A stretch of DNA of 19,255 bases from Sphaerosporella brunnea (lineage: Eukaryota > Ascomycota > Pezizomycetes > Pezizales > Pyronemataceae): contig VXIS01000541.1 of assembly GCA_008704415.1 (NCBI GenBank), positions 1 to 19,255 of the forward strand, given 5' to 3'. The stretch's first letter is position 1, and every line of letters begins with the position of its first letter. Of the stretch, positions 7,881 to 15,383 are shown in pieces. The notes under the pieces are model-generated. The model searched no databases. It saw only the letters and a list, made by a program, of their open reading frames with translations, and was not told the DNA's origin. The translations under genes were made by a program, and so were the position numbers.

Positions 7881-8202
7881 GGTGAGGGATGAGGTTGTAC
7901 GCGGTGGGGGGGTTGCGATTGTTCGAAGTACGGGTGGTAGTGGGCGAATTGAGCGATGGCGAGATTCCTTGTGCGCGCTATCAACGGTGCGTGTAGACCG
8001 GGTAAATTCGCTTCAGGTAACAGATCTCGCTGAGTCAAACGACAGCTGGTGCTTTCGGCGATATGATCAAGTGAAGCACAACAATGCCAGCGCCTCCAGC
8101 GTGATTGATCGAAAAGCACGGTGGTGACTGGGGTCGAGCCTATCTTGCCGTAGGACAATGCGCCGATACGTAATCCACGCCTGTTGAGGCAGTGGTTCAC
8201 TG
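7881..8202. other. Upstream flank of the 416-aa gene, no gene seen
   Basis: On the minus strand the first 45 bases before the ATG are C/T-rich with a C7 tract, as is common in filamentous-fungal promoters. No clear TATA or CCAAT box was identified. The palindrome ends inside this flank at 7985, leaving 7986-8202 as single-copy sequence without a supported ORF. Confidence 0.4.
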
Positions 8203-8345
8203 AAGGATACACGCGGCGGCCACGAAACGGTTAAAGCAAGGTTCGCTGAAGCTCTTCCACAGTTTTGGGACAAGATCGAGCCAAATATGTGGTAAAACCT
8301 CTGGAGGATGGCAGCGGTGCACCAAGGATTCGGCGACAAGCAGTG
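8203..8345 (+). pseudogene. Tc1/mariner transposase, C-terminal relic
   Basis: The frame reads KDTRGGHETVKARFAEAL, then PQFWDKIEPN, a stop, and LWRM. This matches the C-terminal tail typical of fungal Tc1-like transposases (Lys-Asp-Thr, Gly-rich, TVKAR, EALP, WEKI). It parallels 12828-12912 in the other unit. It is the continuation of the relic ending at 6357, with in-frame stops. Confidence 0.75.
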
Positions 8346-8370
8346 AGTTTGGCTGGCTCCGAGGTTTGTT

Positions 8371-8617
8371 ATTCTCTTGGATCGTCAATTTTGTTTTGTT
8401 CTTTATACGGGTGTTGTGGCGCAACAACCGAAAAGGTCGCGGGGTTACGATTGTCGCCGCAGAAACTCTGAAACGCGGACACCAGTCTTGTTGTCCTGTG
8501 ACTGTACGTTGTTATTATCCAGGCATATGTGATGGCGCCAGTGTTGATTTCGAGGGTTATGCAAACGTGGAGGTGATGTTACTGCCTCATGTCTGGTGTC
8601 GGATGATATATTCGAAA
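8371..8617 (+). repeat. Unit tail, segments A-B
   Basis: Non-coding tail following the Tc1 relic, shared in order with 12924-13160 and 17690-17930. Shared landmarks are aaaggtcg.ggggtta, aacgcggac or ggcgcggac, ccaggcata..tgatg and gtgtcggatgata.attcgaaat. Segment C, the continuation of this tail, lies at 9697-9790 beyond the hAT insertion. Confidence 0.8.
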
Positions 8618-9687
8618 TCGTGTGGCGCACGAGGGGAGCCAGCTCGAGCAGTCTATGTATGTTTGCGCTCGAGTCTGCTCGATCGAAAAATGTTTGAGCT
8701 CGGGTCGGACTCGAGTCATTTGAGCTTACTTGATAGCACGAGGTTTCGCCGCCGGTACCCTTAAGTTGACTCCCCGTCCTATATCGTTACAGCTGCCGTA
8801 TTTCGCAGTCCTTATAGACGAGGTTGCAAAACTTGCGCAGAATCAGGCGCAACAAACCCCGGACTCACCGCTCATTGCTGCTGCAAGTGCCGGTCTCACG
8901 TACGGTGATACAAATAACTTTAGCAATCAAAAGATTGCAATCATGTTGGATCCGCGTTTCAGAATTTAGGGCTTTACAACAAAGAAAAACACTGGCCTTC
9001 GAAGCGTTCAGGTAGATGCAGATCTTGCCACAATGTTTGGCAACATTGGACGACGAGTGCAGGCTACTAACAACGCGTCAGGCACAAAGGAGTCCTCTGA
9101 GACTACACGTTATTTATGCGAACCCCCAGTGAACTTAAAGGCCGACCCGCTTCACTGGTGGAATCTCAACGAGCACCAATTCCCGACTCTTGCAAGATTA
9201 CCTTGCTATATGTACCTCAAGCGTACGCTGCGAGCAACACCCCTCAGTGGCTGGTGACATGATCACCAAGAAGCGGAACTGTCTTCTCGAAGAATCGTCC
9301 TTTGGTTGAAGCAGACGGATGTGAAACCTTAGGAAGAATGCGGATATAAGGAGGCGGAGAAACGACCAGCGCTGACTGGTGAAACTATAAAGACCGCTCA
9401 GAGTGACCATGATGCAGCGCAGGGTGTTGAATCGGACGTCGTCACGTCAAAGCTGCGCAGAACTGCTCTTCGGGCCTTGCAGACTTATCCGACTGATCTG
9501 CGCACTTTATACTCTCATAGATGGTTTACCTTGCTGTGCGACAGATCCCGCGTGAGTCAAAATGAGATTTTGTATGGTGGACTCGAGCTTTAGCTCGAGT
9601 TCATGCTGCTCCGGGTCGGGCTCACAGGTCGAGCGCGAAAATCACACGAGCGGACTCGAGTCTATCCTCCGCTCGTACGCAACACTA
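8618..9687 (+). mobile_element. hAT-superfamily transposon, 1070 bp, degenerate
   Basis: The element is bounded by an exact 8-bp direct repeat attcgaaa at 8610-8617 and 9688-9695. The paralogous unit at about 13150-13165 has the single uninterrupted copy (cattcgaaatagg), which is an empty site. Imperfect terminal inverted repeats of about 21 bp start T[C/A]GTGT[G/T]GCG and continue ACGAG.GGAG. Eight-bp duplications and a TAG.G.T-type end are hAT hallmarks. Subterminal regions are rich in CTCGAG/GCTCGAG motifs (8640-8720 and 9580-9665). It contains hAT transposase remnants and is too short and broken to be autonomous. Confidence 0.9.
8760..9300 (+). pseudogene. hAT transposase C-terminal relic
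   Basis: Visible fragments in hAT order are DEVAKLAQNQAQQT..SPLIAAASAG (about 8815-8895), AIMLDPRFR (8937-8963), then after a stop YLCEPP..DPLHWW..NEHQFPTLARL (about 9115-9200), and in another frame SVAGDMITKKRN (about 9245-9285). These are the conserved linker, the MLDPRF block and the C-terminal hAT dimerisation domain. At least one stop and two frame changes are present. The N-terminal zinc finger and most of the catalytic core are absent, so the protein is dead. The element probably depended on a relative for movement. Confidence 0.85.
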
Positions 9688-9696
9688 ATTCGAAAT

Positions 9697-9790
9697 AGCA
9701 TTCTGCCATTCAGAAGAATGACAACATTCCATCCAGGAAACACCGAACCTGATCTAAATGAGGTTTCGAAAGTTCACAATAACATCCCAA
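9697..9790 (+). repeat. Unit tail, segment C
   Basis: Continuation of the tail interrupted by the hAT insertion: cagaagaatgacaacat ... gaacctgatctaaatgaggtttcgaaagt ... aataacatcccaa. It leads directly into tRNA-like copy 3. Confidence 0.8.
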
Positions 9791-9888
9791 GTTTGCATAG
9801 CTCAATGGTAGAGCTTGCCGCCCTTCAGTGCCTTCCAAAGATACTGAAGTCCGATAGGTAAATCCGGGTTCGAATCCCGGTGCGAACA
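9791..9888 (+). ncRNA. tRNA-like element, copy 3 (best preserved)
   Basis: It has an acceptor stem GTTTGCA/TGCGAAC plus discriminator A, the D-arm GCTC-AATGGTA-GAGC, A-box TAGCTCAATGG (9798-9808), the T-arm CCGGG-TTCGAAT-CCCGG and a perfect B-box GGTTCGAATCC (9867-9877). A T6 Pol III stop is at 9901-9906. The middle is 48 nt and is closed by TGCC (9816-9819) with GGTA (9857-9860). Inside lies a 7-bp hairpin CTTCAGT/ACTGAAG (9823-9829 with 9843-9849). This looks like anticodon-intron pairing in an intron-containing pre-tRNA, but no canonical anticodon stem and variable loop can be built. A tRNA-derived repeat with an extended third arm is therefore the safer call. Confidence 0.75.
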
Positions 9889-10020
9889 TCCTTTGTTTTG
9901 TTTTTTCGGGGCTTCGAGTGCTCATTATGGTGAAAACCTAGGTAGCATGCTTGGCCTGTGACCCGGCCAGTGATTTCCGCCGCTCTTCCGATGAGGAGGC
10001 CCAATCTTATGTATCTACTA
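9889..10020 (+). repeat. Linker (segment E), partial
   Basis: Closely related to 5487-5615: cttcgagtgctcattatggtg, aaaacctaggtagc, ttccgatgaggaggccc. The match is lost after about 10020, and no Tc1 transposase follows, so this unit has lost or had replaced its Tc1 body. Confidence 0.7.
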
Positions 10021-10530
10021 ATGAACAGCCCGGTGGTGACCACACGGCGTGGAGTCATTAGTACATCGCCACTTGATGTAAAGTCATATATACGTTGCAG
10101 TCATGGCGTACGCCGCAGTTGCTTTCATTCAGCGTCGTTGCTCAAGCTCCTCCACGGCTCCGGTCTAACATGCTAGAGCGAGCCAGTCGCTGCGTTCCAA
10201 AGTCCGAAGGTCTGAAACCTAGGGTTGGGGCTCCGCAGTGACGTGACCCGAAAAGTGAAACTACTCCATGTATGCTGTCGCACGTCCGCAAGGCAGACTA
10301 ATGAAAGCCCGGGCAAATCACGTTCCACCGCACCAAACGTGGTGGTTCTCCACCGCACCAGGGTTACTACCACAGTGAAAAATGTACCGTCTGCCATCTA
10401 GCAAAAGACATCCACGAATGCCTCAAAACGCAGCCCCTTTGCAGCAGTTGTTAATAAAGCAACAGACACCCAAAGACAAGACAGCAGGTTTGCCATTGGC
10501 CGCCACCACCCAGCCGAGAGGGTACCGCGA
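10021..10530. other. No gene or element recognised
   Basis: Only short broken frames occur on both strands. The one local pattern is a repeated ccaccgcacca at about 10325 and 10350. Nothing here supports a gene call. Confidence 0.4.
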
Positions 10531-11403
10531 TCAGCGGCCCCAATAGTCCGGGCGCCCGCCAGTCCAACAGAGAGGGTCAGCTCGGGCCGACGGTTGGCGC
10601 AGCCTTATAGGTTCGGGCCGATGTCCACCAAGGCTGGATATCTCATAGGTGCCGCCCGGGTCCTGTTATCCAGGGCGTCGCTAAAGGGCAGATGTCATCA
10701 TGGTCGGGCTCTCCCCGCTGTTCACGAACATGTGCGGTGCCGATCGCAGTCAAAAACCTTGTTGATCCCCCGCGATTTTGCCGTCGGCAGGATCCAAACA
10801 TTGCACCATCGGTATGAGCCGGAGTTCGTCGCAGATTGCACATTCTCGCGTGATGCTAAGAGATCCAAGATTCGCGCGACCGAAAGGGCATGGCGGACGG
10901 CATCTTGCATCTTACTGCGAATTTTACTGGGGAAAAACCCGTAATTTTTTTCGTATTTTCGGAGATTTTGCGGCGGTTGGAGAAGATTTCCAATCTCAAG
11001 ACCGAGAATAGCGTTTCAAGACCAGTGCTCTAAGCTGAGTGACAATGCCATTGACGCAATCGAACATCTGAAATCTTCGGCGAGGGAAGATTTGGTTTGT
11101 GGAGCGGGCTCCCAGGTTCCACAGATCGAAGCAAGGCTGGTTGATTTGGAACAGTGGGCCGCGGAAGTGGCGGTATAATTTCTTTATGTAGTTCTTCCTG
11201 TTTGTTAGAGCAATGATTCGTCAGGTACCTGGCGGGCCCTGTAGGCACCGCAATTTTCTTGCCCTGATCGGGCCCTGTAGGGAGCTGGGTCTCGCTCAAA
11301 AAAGCTTGGTCCAAACGGGCCGGAATTTCAAAAGCCCGTTTCAAACAGTCCGGTTCAGGGGACACTAAAGGCTGGCCTGGCTGGACTATTGGAACCCCTG
11401 CAC
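10531..11403. mobile_element. Candidate hAT-like element with AATAGTCC termini
   Basis: The left end reads CAGCGGCCCCAATAGTCC (from about 10532). The right end, read inward on the minus strand from about 11403, gives CAGGGGTTCCAATAGTCC. These form an imperfect terminal inverted repeat starting CAG.GG, as hAT elements do. No matching 8-bp target duplication is visible (accgcgat on the left, cacgtacg on the right), so the boundaries may be wrong or the two ends may belong to different insertions. The interior holds no recognised transposase, only a short coding-like frame at about 11008-11181. Confidence 0.35.
11008..11181 (+). other. Coding-like fragment of unknown family
   Basis: A frame without an ATG reads IAFQDQCSKLSDNAIDAIEHLKSS, then further on VPQIEARLVDLEQWAAEV and a stop at the end. 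The heptad-like spacing of Leu/Ile and the charged residues suggest a coiled coil. The family is unrecognised. It is most likely a relic of a transposon or host exon. Confidence 0.2.
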
Positions 11404-11658
11404 GTACGACCGACATGGTGCGTCTGCGTATACGAATCCTCGAACATCAACTGGGCTCTTTGCAAAGAGGGGTACTGGTGGGTCCAAAGAAAGGACACAA
11501 GAAGTTCAAATGTCAATTGATGCATCTTTGGAAGAGGAACGCCGCGCCCAACGCGGATCCCAAGTCGACAGCAGCGAGTCAAGCCAACGTCGTCAACGTA
11601 GCCGCGGCGTGCGTCCTCTTGTAAGATTCAAATCAAGCGTCAACAGGAACCCTCGCAA
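11368..11658 (+). other. Coding-like open frame of unknown family
   Basis: The frame runs open from just after a stop at about 11366 to a TAG at 11658, without depending on an ATG start. It contains ALWLDYWNP-like then Gly/Ser/Arg-rich sequence, a charged stretch LEEERRAQRGSQ and SSQRRQRSRG. The basic, low-complexity C-terminus could be a nuclear or gag-like tail. No motif allows a family call. It overlaps the right end of the candidate element at 10531-11403, so part may be insert-derived. Confidence 0.15.
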
Positions 11659-11667
11659 CTAGAACCA

Positions 11668-11872
11668 CTTTCTCATCATCCAGGAATCTATGATTGATTG
11701 GATGTTGATTTCGGGGATTATTAAAACGTGGACGAGAAAGTGCTGCCTGATATGGTACGTCGGATGATAGGTTTGAAATGCCAACCAGCCATTAAGATTA
11801 ACAGCATTACATCCTGAGGACTGTGACGCTCAGGTCTCAATGCGAGTTCGAATGTTGACAATAACATGCCAA
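11668..11872 (+). repeat. Unit tail, segments B-C
   Basis: Shared with the other unit tails: ccaggaatctatgattg ... gttgatttcgggg ... acgtcggatgatag ... gaaat ... gttgacaataacatgccaa. Segment A is missing or too diverged to recognise. It leads into tRNA-like copy 4. Confidence 0.7.
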
Positions 11873-11958
11873 GTTTGCATAGCTCAACGGTAGAGCGTGC
11901 CGCCCGTCATTGTCTTCCAAAGATACTGGAGTCCGATAGGCAACTCCCGGTGCGAACA
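11873..11958 (+). ncRNA. tRNA-like element, copy 4, T-arm deleted
   Basis: It has the acceptor-like GTTTGCA/TGCGAAC, A-box TAGCTCAACGG and the closing stem TGCC/GGCA (fully complementary here). About a dozen bases covering the T-loop/B-box are deleted, leaving only ctcccgg. A run of 10 T follows at 11959-11968. Without a B-box it is probably transcriptionally dead. Confidence 0.65.
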
Positions 11959-12080
11959 TTTTTTTTTTCTGTCATACTTTGGGTGGTTCGGGTATGTAGC
12001 TTGCCGGGCATGTGACTGGCCGTTGGCGTCGCGCACTGATCCGGTCAGAAAACCCTTTTTCGAGTCACCCCACAACAACC
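11959..12080 (+). repeat. Linker (segment E) before the second Tc1 relic
   Basis: T run, then ggtatgtagcttgccgggca and ggcgtcgcgcactgatccg, similar to 5487-5691 but with deletions. It ends in cacaacaacc just before the transposase ATG. Confidence 0.6.
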
Positions 12081-12925
12081 ATGACCGAAGAACTCACGCC
12101 GCAGCTGTCGGTTTTCAAGAAAGGTCCTATCCCTGAGCTTCGAGACTCTGGGCTTGCTCTGCACCATATCAGGTCGACTGTGTTCGACCATCTACAATTT
12201 CCTCCAGCGCTACAGTAGACCACCTCTGCTCACGAAGTGCGATGCACAGACGGTACTTTACGAGGTGAACCGCGACCGACCATGTTTATTTAGCGAATCG
12301 CGGAATGAGGCCGTGCCAATAGTGTCAATTAGAACTGTGAAACGGTGTCTTCGCAAGCCCGGAATTAGAAAGTGGAGGGCGGCCAACTGAAGCGGCAAGG
12401 CTACGTCTAGATTCGCTCCTGAAACATGTGACTTGGACAGAAGAAGACTTAGAAAGGTGCTCGGTAATGAAGAGCAAGGATACTCGCACCGATTGGGTCT
12501 TCCAAACTGCGCTTGAAATATGGCACCAAGACTGCATTCAAACCATTGAGAAGGGTCCAGAGGCAAAGGGATGCTTCTGGAGCAATATTCGCGATACCGT
12601 GGTGCCGATTCTACCTCTTCATGCTGCAGTACCTCCTACCCTCCGTCCTCGAACGGGTCCGCGAGATTATGTTCCAGCAGGTCAATGCACCCATACATCA
12701 TGCACACTTTGTGAGGGATTGGTTCATTTGTGGTGGCATTCCTACTGAGACATAGCCACCTTACTCCCACGGCTTCAATCCGATCAAACAAGTATGGATG
12801 CGCCAGAAGGAAAAAGATCACATGTGGCCAGATCTAAAGGATACCGGCGGTGGCCCCGACACAGTAAAAGCAAGGTTGTCGAAAGTTCTTCCATAGATTT
12901 GCGAGAAGATCGAGCCAAATCTGTA
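12081..12925 (+). pseudogene. Tc1/mariner transposase, near full-length relic
   Basis: The relic covers the transposase from N- to C-terminus across several frames. In order it has MTEELTPQ with an N-terminal helix-turn-helix (12081-12215), PPLLTK..EVNRDRP..FSE and RTVKRCLRKPGIRKWRAA (12215-12387), LLKHVTWTEEDL (about 12415-12450), WVF...WHQDCIQ (about 12496-12545), FQQVNAPIHHAHFVRDWF (about 12670-12725), PPYSHGFNPIKQVW (about 12750-12795) and DTGGGPDTVKARL (about 12840-12880). Both visible catalytic Asp positions are lost: Val replaces Asp in QQxNAPIH and Gly replaces Asp in PPYSxxxNPI. The first acid block (WSDE) is missing. Frameshifts and stops confirm that it is dead. Confidence 0.88.
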
Positions 12926-13252
12926 TTGTCTTGGATTCTCAATTCTCTTTTGTTCGTATAGAACTGTCGTGCAACAAGAAGCGAAAAGGTCGTGGGGTTA
13001 TGTTTGTCGGCGGGGAAAACTTGAGGCGCGGACGCGCGAAATCCCGTTGTTTTTGTCCTGTAACTGCAGTTTGTCGTCACCCAGGCATACATGATGCCTG
13101 CGATCGTGATTTGGCGGGGAGAAGGTACTTCCTGATATGCTGTGTCGGATGATACATTCGAAATAGGATTGGGCCATTAAGATGAATGACAAGATCTCAT
13201 CCGGCGGTTCGCAGCGCGACAGCGAACCTTACGTCTACATGAGGTTTCGAAA
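12924..13252 (+). repeat. Unit tail, segments A-B-C, uninterrupted
   Basis: This is the reference tail. It runs from ttgtcttggattctcaatt through aaaggtcgtggggtta, ggcgcggac, cccaggcatacatgatg and gtgtcggatgatacattcg to segment C (aagatgaatgacaagat, acgtctacatgaggtttcg). It shows the empty site for the hAT insertion found at 8618-9687. Confidence 0.8.
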
Positions 13253-13277
13253 ACCCAAGGATACTGGAGTCCGACAG
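13253..13277 (+). pseudogene. tRNA-like remnant, copy 5
   Basis: Only ggatactggagtccgacag, from the middle of the tRNA-like element, remains after the cccaa flank. The 5' half and the T-arm are deleted. The Helitron relic follows immediately. Confidence 0.6.
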
Positions 13278-13280
13278 CCC

Positions 13281-13960
13281 ATTCCGCCCCGCATTTGTGT
13301 CTGGTAACAACTAACTGACACGGACCCCACTGGTTGATCCGGACAGAGCCACATACAGCTTGCCATGACTGAATAAGTCCTCACGCAGACCGACTCTCAC
13401 ATACCTAAGCGACTGACCGGCGACCTATTCATCGTCATGGAGAACGCCAAACGTACTGTAGCCTGATCAATTTGAATGACCTATCGCAGTCTGCTGCACT
13501 CACAATTTTGATCTTGGAAGCATCACGCTGCGACCCATTCCCACGCGTGTCAAAATTACCGCTATGACATCGAATTAGCTTGTGCAATAATAATAGGTTC
13601 TTCCTGCGATGGTGTAAACCCCTACCAGCAACAAAATTGGGTCACAGGTGTGTTATCTGAAAGCGGGCTCCAAGACACATGGAGGGACACCATTTATTTC
13701 CGACGAGTTTAAATATTTTGCGCCCTATGTCTGGTTGTCTTCGGTGGACACACTGTTGATGCTTTTGTACGTATGTTCGTCACCTGGCAACCGGTCCAAC
13801 AAGTTGTTGTTGAGGTTGTCAATATCCACATTACACGCACAGAGAACTGCGCACTCAACCAGGAACTCCGGAGTGGCCAGACTAGAGTTCTCCAAGCCTC
13901 AATAAATACGATCCACCGACGCTTCAACAGTATTTGTTCCAACCGGATTGATGGAAGTCG
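13281..13960 (-). pseudogene. Helitron-type PIF1 helicase, C-terminal relic
   Basis: Read on the minus strand, the frames give NVDIDNLNNN, LLDRLPGDEHTYKSINS (about 13855-13750), LNSSEINGVPP (about 13710-13675), an eroded RTYYYC...FDVIAVILT...PRSKL block (about 13600-13500), QATVRLAFSMTMN (about 13470-13430) and GLREDLFSHGKLYVALSG (about 13390-13335). These are the successive C-terminal motifs of the PIF1-like helicase of rolling-circle Helitrons. The frames are broken and the ATPase N-terminal motifs and the Rep domain are absent. No Helitron 3' end (hairpin plus CTRR) was identified. Confidence 0.8.
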
Positions 13961-14635
13961 GTTGTGAAATCTGGCCACTACGTGTGCTCAATGCCATCCC
14001 CAATCCGCAATACGTAACTGGCATAGTCAGCTGCTGGCTCACGGTCCCTCTCCATCATATTTCTTCCCATCAGACGCACATTTGTCCGAATGATGGGGCT
14101 CAGTCCTGCAGCGCTTGCACGTCTTGTATCTTGCACCAGAAGGCCGACAGTCAAAGTTTGACAGCGACAGATGCCTACGCGTGCAGCCACGCCATGCGGC
14201 AGTTTCATGGTTGACCTCAGCCATCGGGGGTTGATGTGTGGGAAGCGCAGTTGTCGTATTATATGCGATACAGACACAGGGGGGCAGATACGCTGGCTGG
14301 TTGAGAGGTTGCGGCTGGTAGAGGATGGGCGAGTTACCGAGGATCAATCGGTTGAAGCCAAGCGTTGATTCACCGCTAGCACTCGTACTAATTCAACGCT
14401 CCTCTACGTCTTCACTGGAGATGCTAGAGCAGCGCTCCAAAATGCGCCGCACGATCAAAGCTAATCACTCAGCCTCTTGTAGCTTAAATTTTCGTGTTTC
14501 CGTGTTGAGCCACCGTGTTGCGCCACCTGTGCAGCCCACTTTGCTCTATATTTTCTGTCTGTGTTCATGCCGTGGACGTGATTGGTCTTAAATATCTTAC
14601 CGGCCGTCCTCATGTCTGACCTTGACCATCCAAAC
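13961..14635. other. Region without a recognised gene
   Basis: One minus-strand frame at 14039-14347 (102 aa) has coding-like content. It has a Pro-rich N-terminus, then HQPPMAEVNHETAAW and an SGARYKTCKRCR segment with a CxxC pair. It could be an eroded upstream part of the Helitron at 13281-13960, but no diagnostic motif is present. The rest shows only short frames. Confidence 0.3.
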
Positions 14636-15116
14636 CCCAGTACAAAAAATTGAGCATCTCGGCGGTCCCTGGCAGCAGTGGGTCCGGCGTCGATCACCGA
14701 CTCGGCTAGCGGGCGGCTACTGTGCGTCCTGCTGACGAAGAGGACGATGTGATGCACGCGTTTGACACTGAAATAAGTGTCCAATGGGATCAGTAGGATG
14801 CTGAAAGCTCATATAACTCGTCTTGCTTCCTGCGTTGGGATACGTTTTACGAAGCGGGCAGCTAAACTCAACTTACATCGCCTATCTCTATAAAATAAGA
14901 ATCATTTTTCACGAGCAGGTTGTAGGAGAGCGCAGCGTGGACGCCGTTGAACACTATGATTCTGGCACTGAGTCTGATAGCGTGTCCGATGTTGAGAGTA
15001 TCGGTACAGATTTTCGTAGTGACTATGACCTCCCGGAGGGTGCAAACGCAGCTGCCGCGACTGTTCTTGAGGGCTGTCGCACCTAGTGGTCTGTACGGAT
15101 ATCAAACCAGTATAGC
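14636..15116 (+). repeat. Dispersed repeat R, copy 1, with TATA-like box
   Basis: Diverged direct repeat of 18474-18998. Shared landmarks in the same order are aaattgagcat.tcggcggt, ggcagcagt.ggtccggcg, gaagaggacgatgtgat, cctgcgt, ctataaaa, gcgtggacgccgttgaa and tgtacggatatcaaa. The TATA-like ctctataaaataag lies at about 14887-14900. It codes for nothing recognised. It may be LTR-like or another element, but termini were not found. Confidence 0.6.
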
Positions 15117-15189
15117 ATATACATCACCTCGGAATGCAGTCCCCGTGCTAGTATGACCCTGTGCCCCTGATTTTTGTGTAAAACATTCG

Positions 15190-15310
15190 GACGGCTCGAG
15201 CATGGTTCGAACCCGGTGTAAAGCAGCTGCAGGTCGCGAACCGAACCTGAGAATTGGACGAGCTGACTGGAGCCTACACAGGAGCTCACCGCGAGCCGGC
15301 TCGTGGCCTA
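15190..15310. repeat. CTCGAG/GAGCTC-rich segment resembling hAT subterminal sequence
   Basis: Repeated gctcgag, cgagctgactggagcc, ggagctcaccgcgagcc and ggctcgtgg motifs resemble the subterminal arrays of the hAT element at 8640-8720 and 9580-9665. It may be a solo or truncated end. No target duplication was identified. Confidence 0.3.
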
Positions 15311-15383
15311 TGACTAATTTGAATACGGATGGGACTCACCGTCGCTTTCCCATCCGCAGTTTGTCTCTCATCTTGAGGCCAGT

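Larger units (their letters stand above)
1..7985. repeat. Giant near-perfect palindrome (inverted duplication)
   Basis: Bases 1-3991 are the reverse complement of 3995-7985, separated only by GGA at 3992-3994. Spot checks at the outer end (gttgatagcg at 1 against cgctatcaac ending at 7985), around the start codons and at the centre all match. All paired reading frames are identical in the two arms, so divergence is nil or nearly so. After 7985 the sequence is single copy. Because the left arm starts at base 1, its outer boundary cannot be seen. It may be a real recent inverted duplication or a fold-back read/assembly artefact. The left arm therefore adds no independent gene content. Confidence 0.97.
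6358..8202. other. Block of about 1.8 kb interrupting the Tc1 relic
   Basis: Tc1 similarity stops after 6357 (HGVFE) and resumes at about 8203 (KDT...TVKAR). Roughly 90 bp of Tc1 coding is missing across the junction. The block holds the 416-aa ORF, the small convergent ORF and the flank 7881-8202. I found no convincing target duplication or inverted termini, so the insertion mechanism is unknown. A deletion-accompanied insertion is the simplest reading. Confidence 0.6.

Noticed and set aside
8366..8764. 132-aa plus-strand ORF across the unit tail
   Set aside because: It crosses the hAT insertion boundary at 8618, and the corresponding frame in the sister tails is broken, so it is a chance frame.
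9791..9888. Assigning an amino acid to the tRNA-like element (CAG Leu or TCA from the CTTCAGT loop)
   Set aside because: No normal anticodon stem can be formed around these bases, so any anticodon call would be arbitrary.
9710..9925. 71-aa minus-strand ORF with an APGFEPGFTYR-type sequence
   Set aside because: It is the antisense translation of the tRNA-like T-arm and D-arm. This peptide pattern is a frequent false protein over tRNA genes.
13281..13420. A functional PIF1 DNA-repair helicase gene
   Set aside because: Only eroded C-terminal motifs with frameshifts are present, next to transposon debris, so a Helitron relic fits better.
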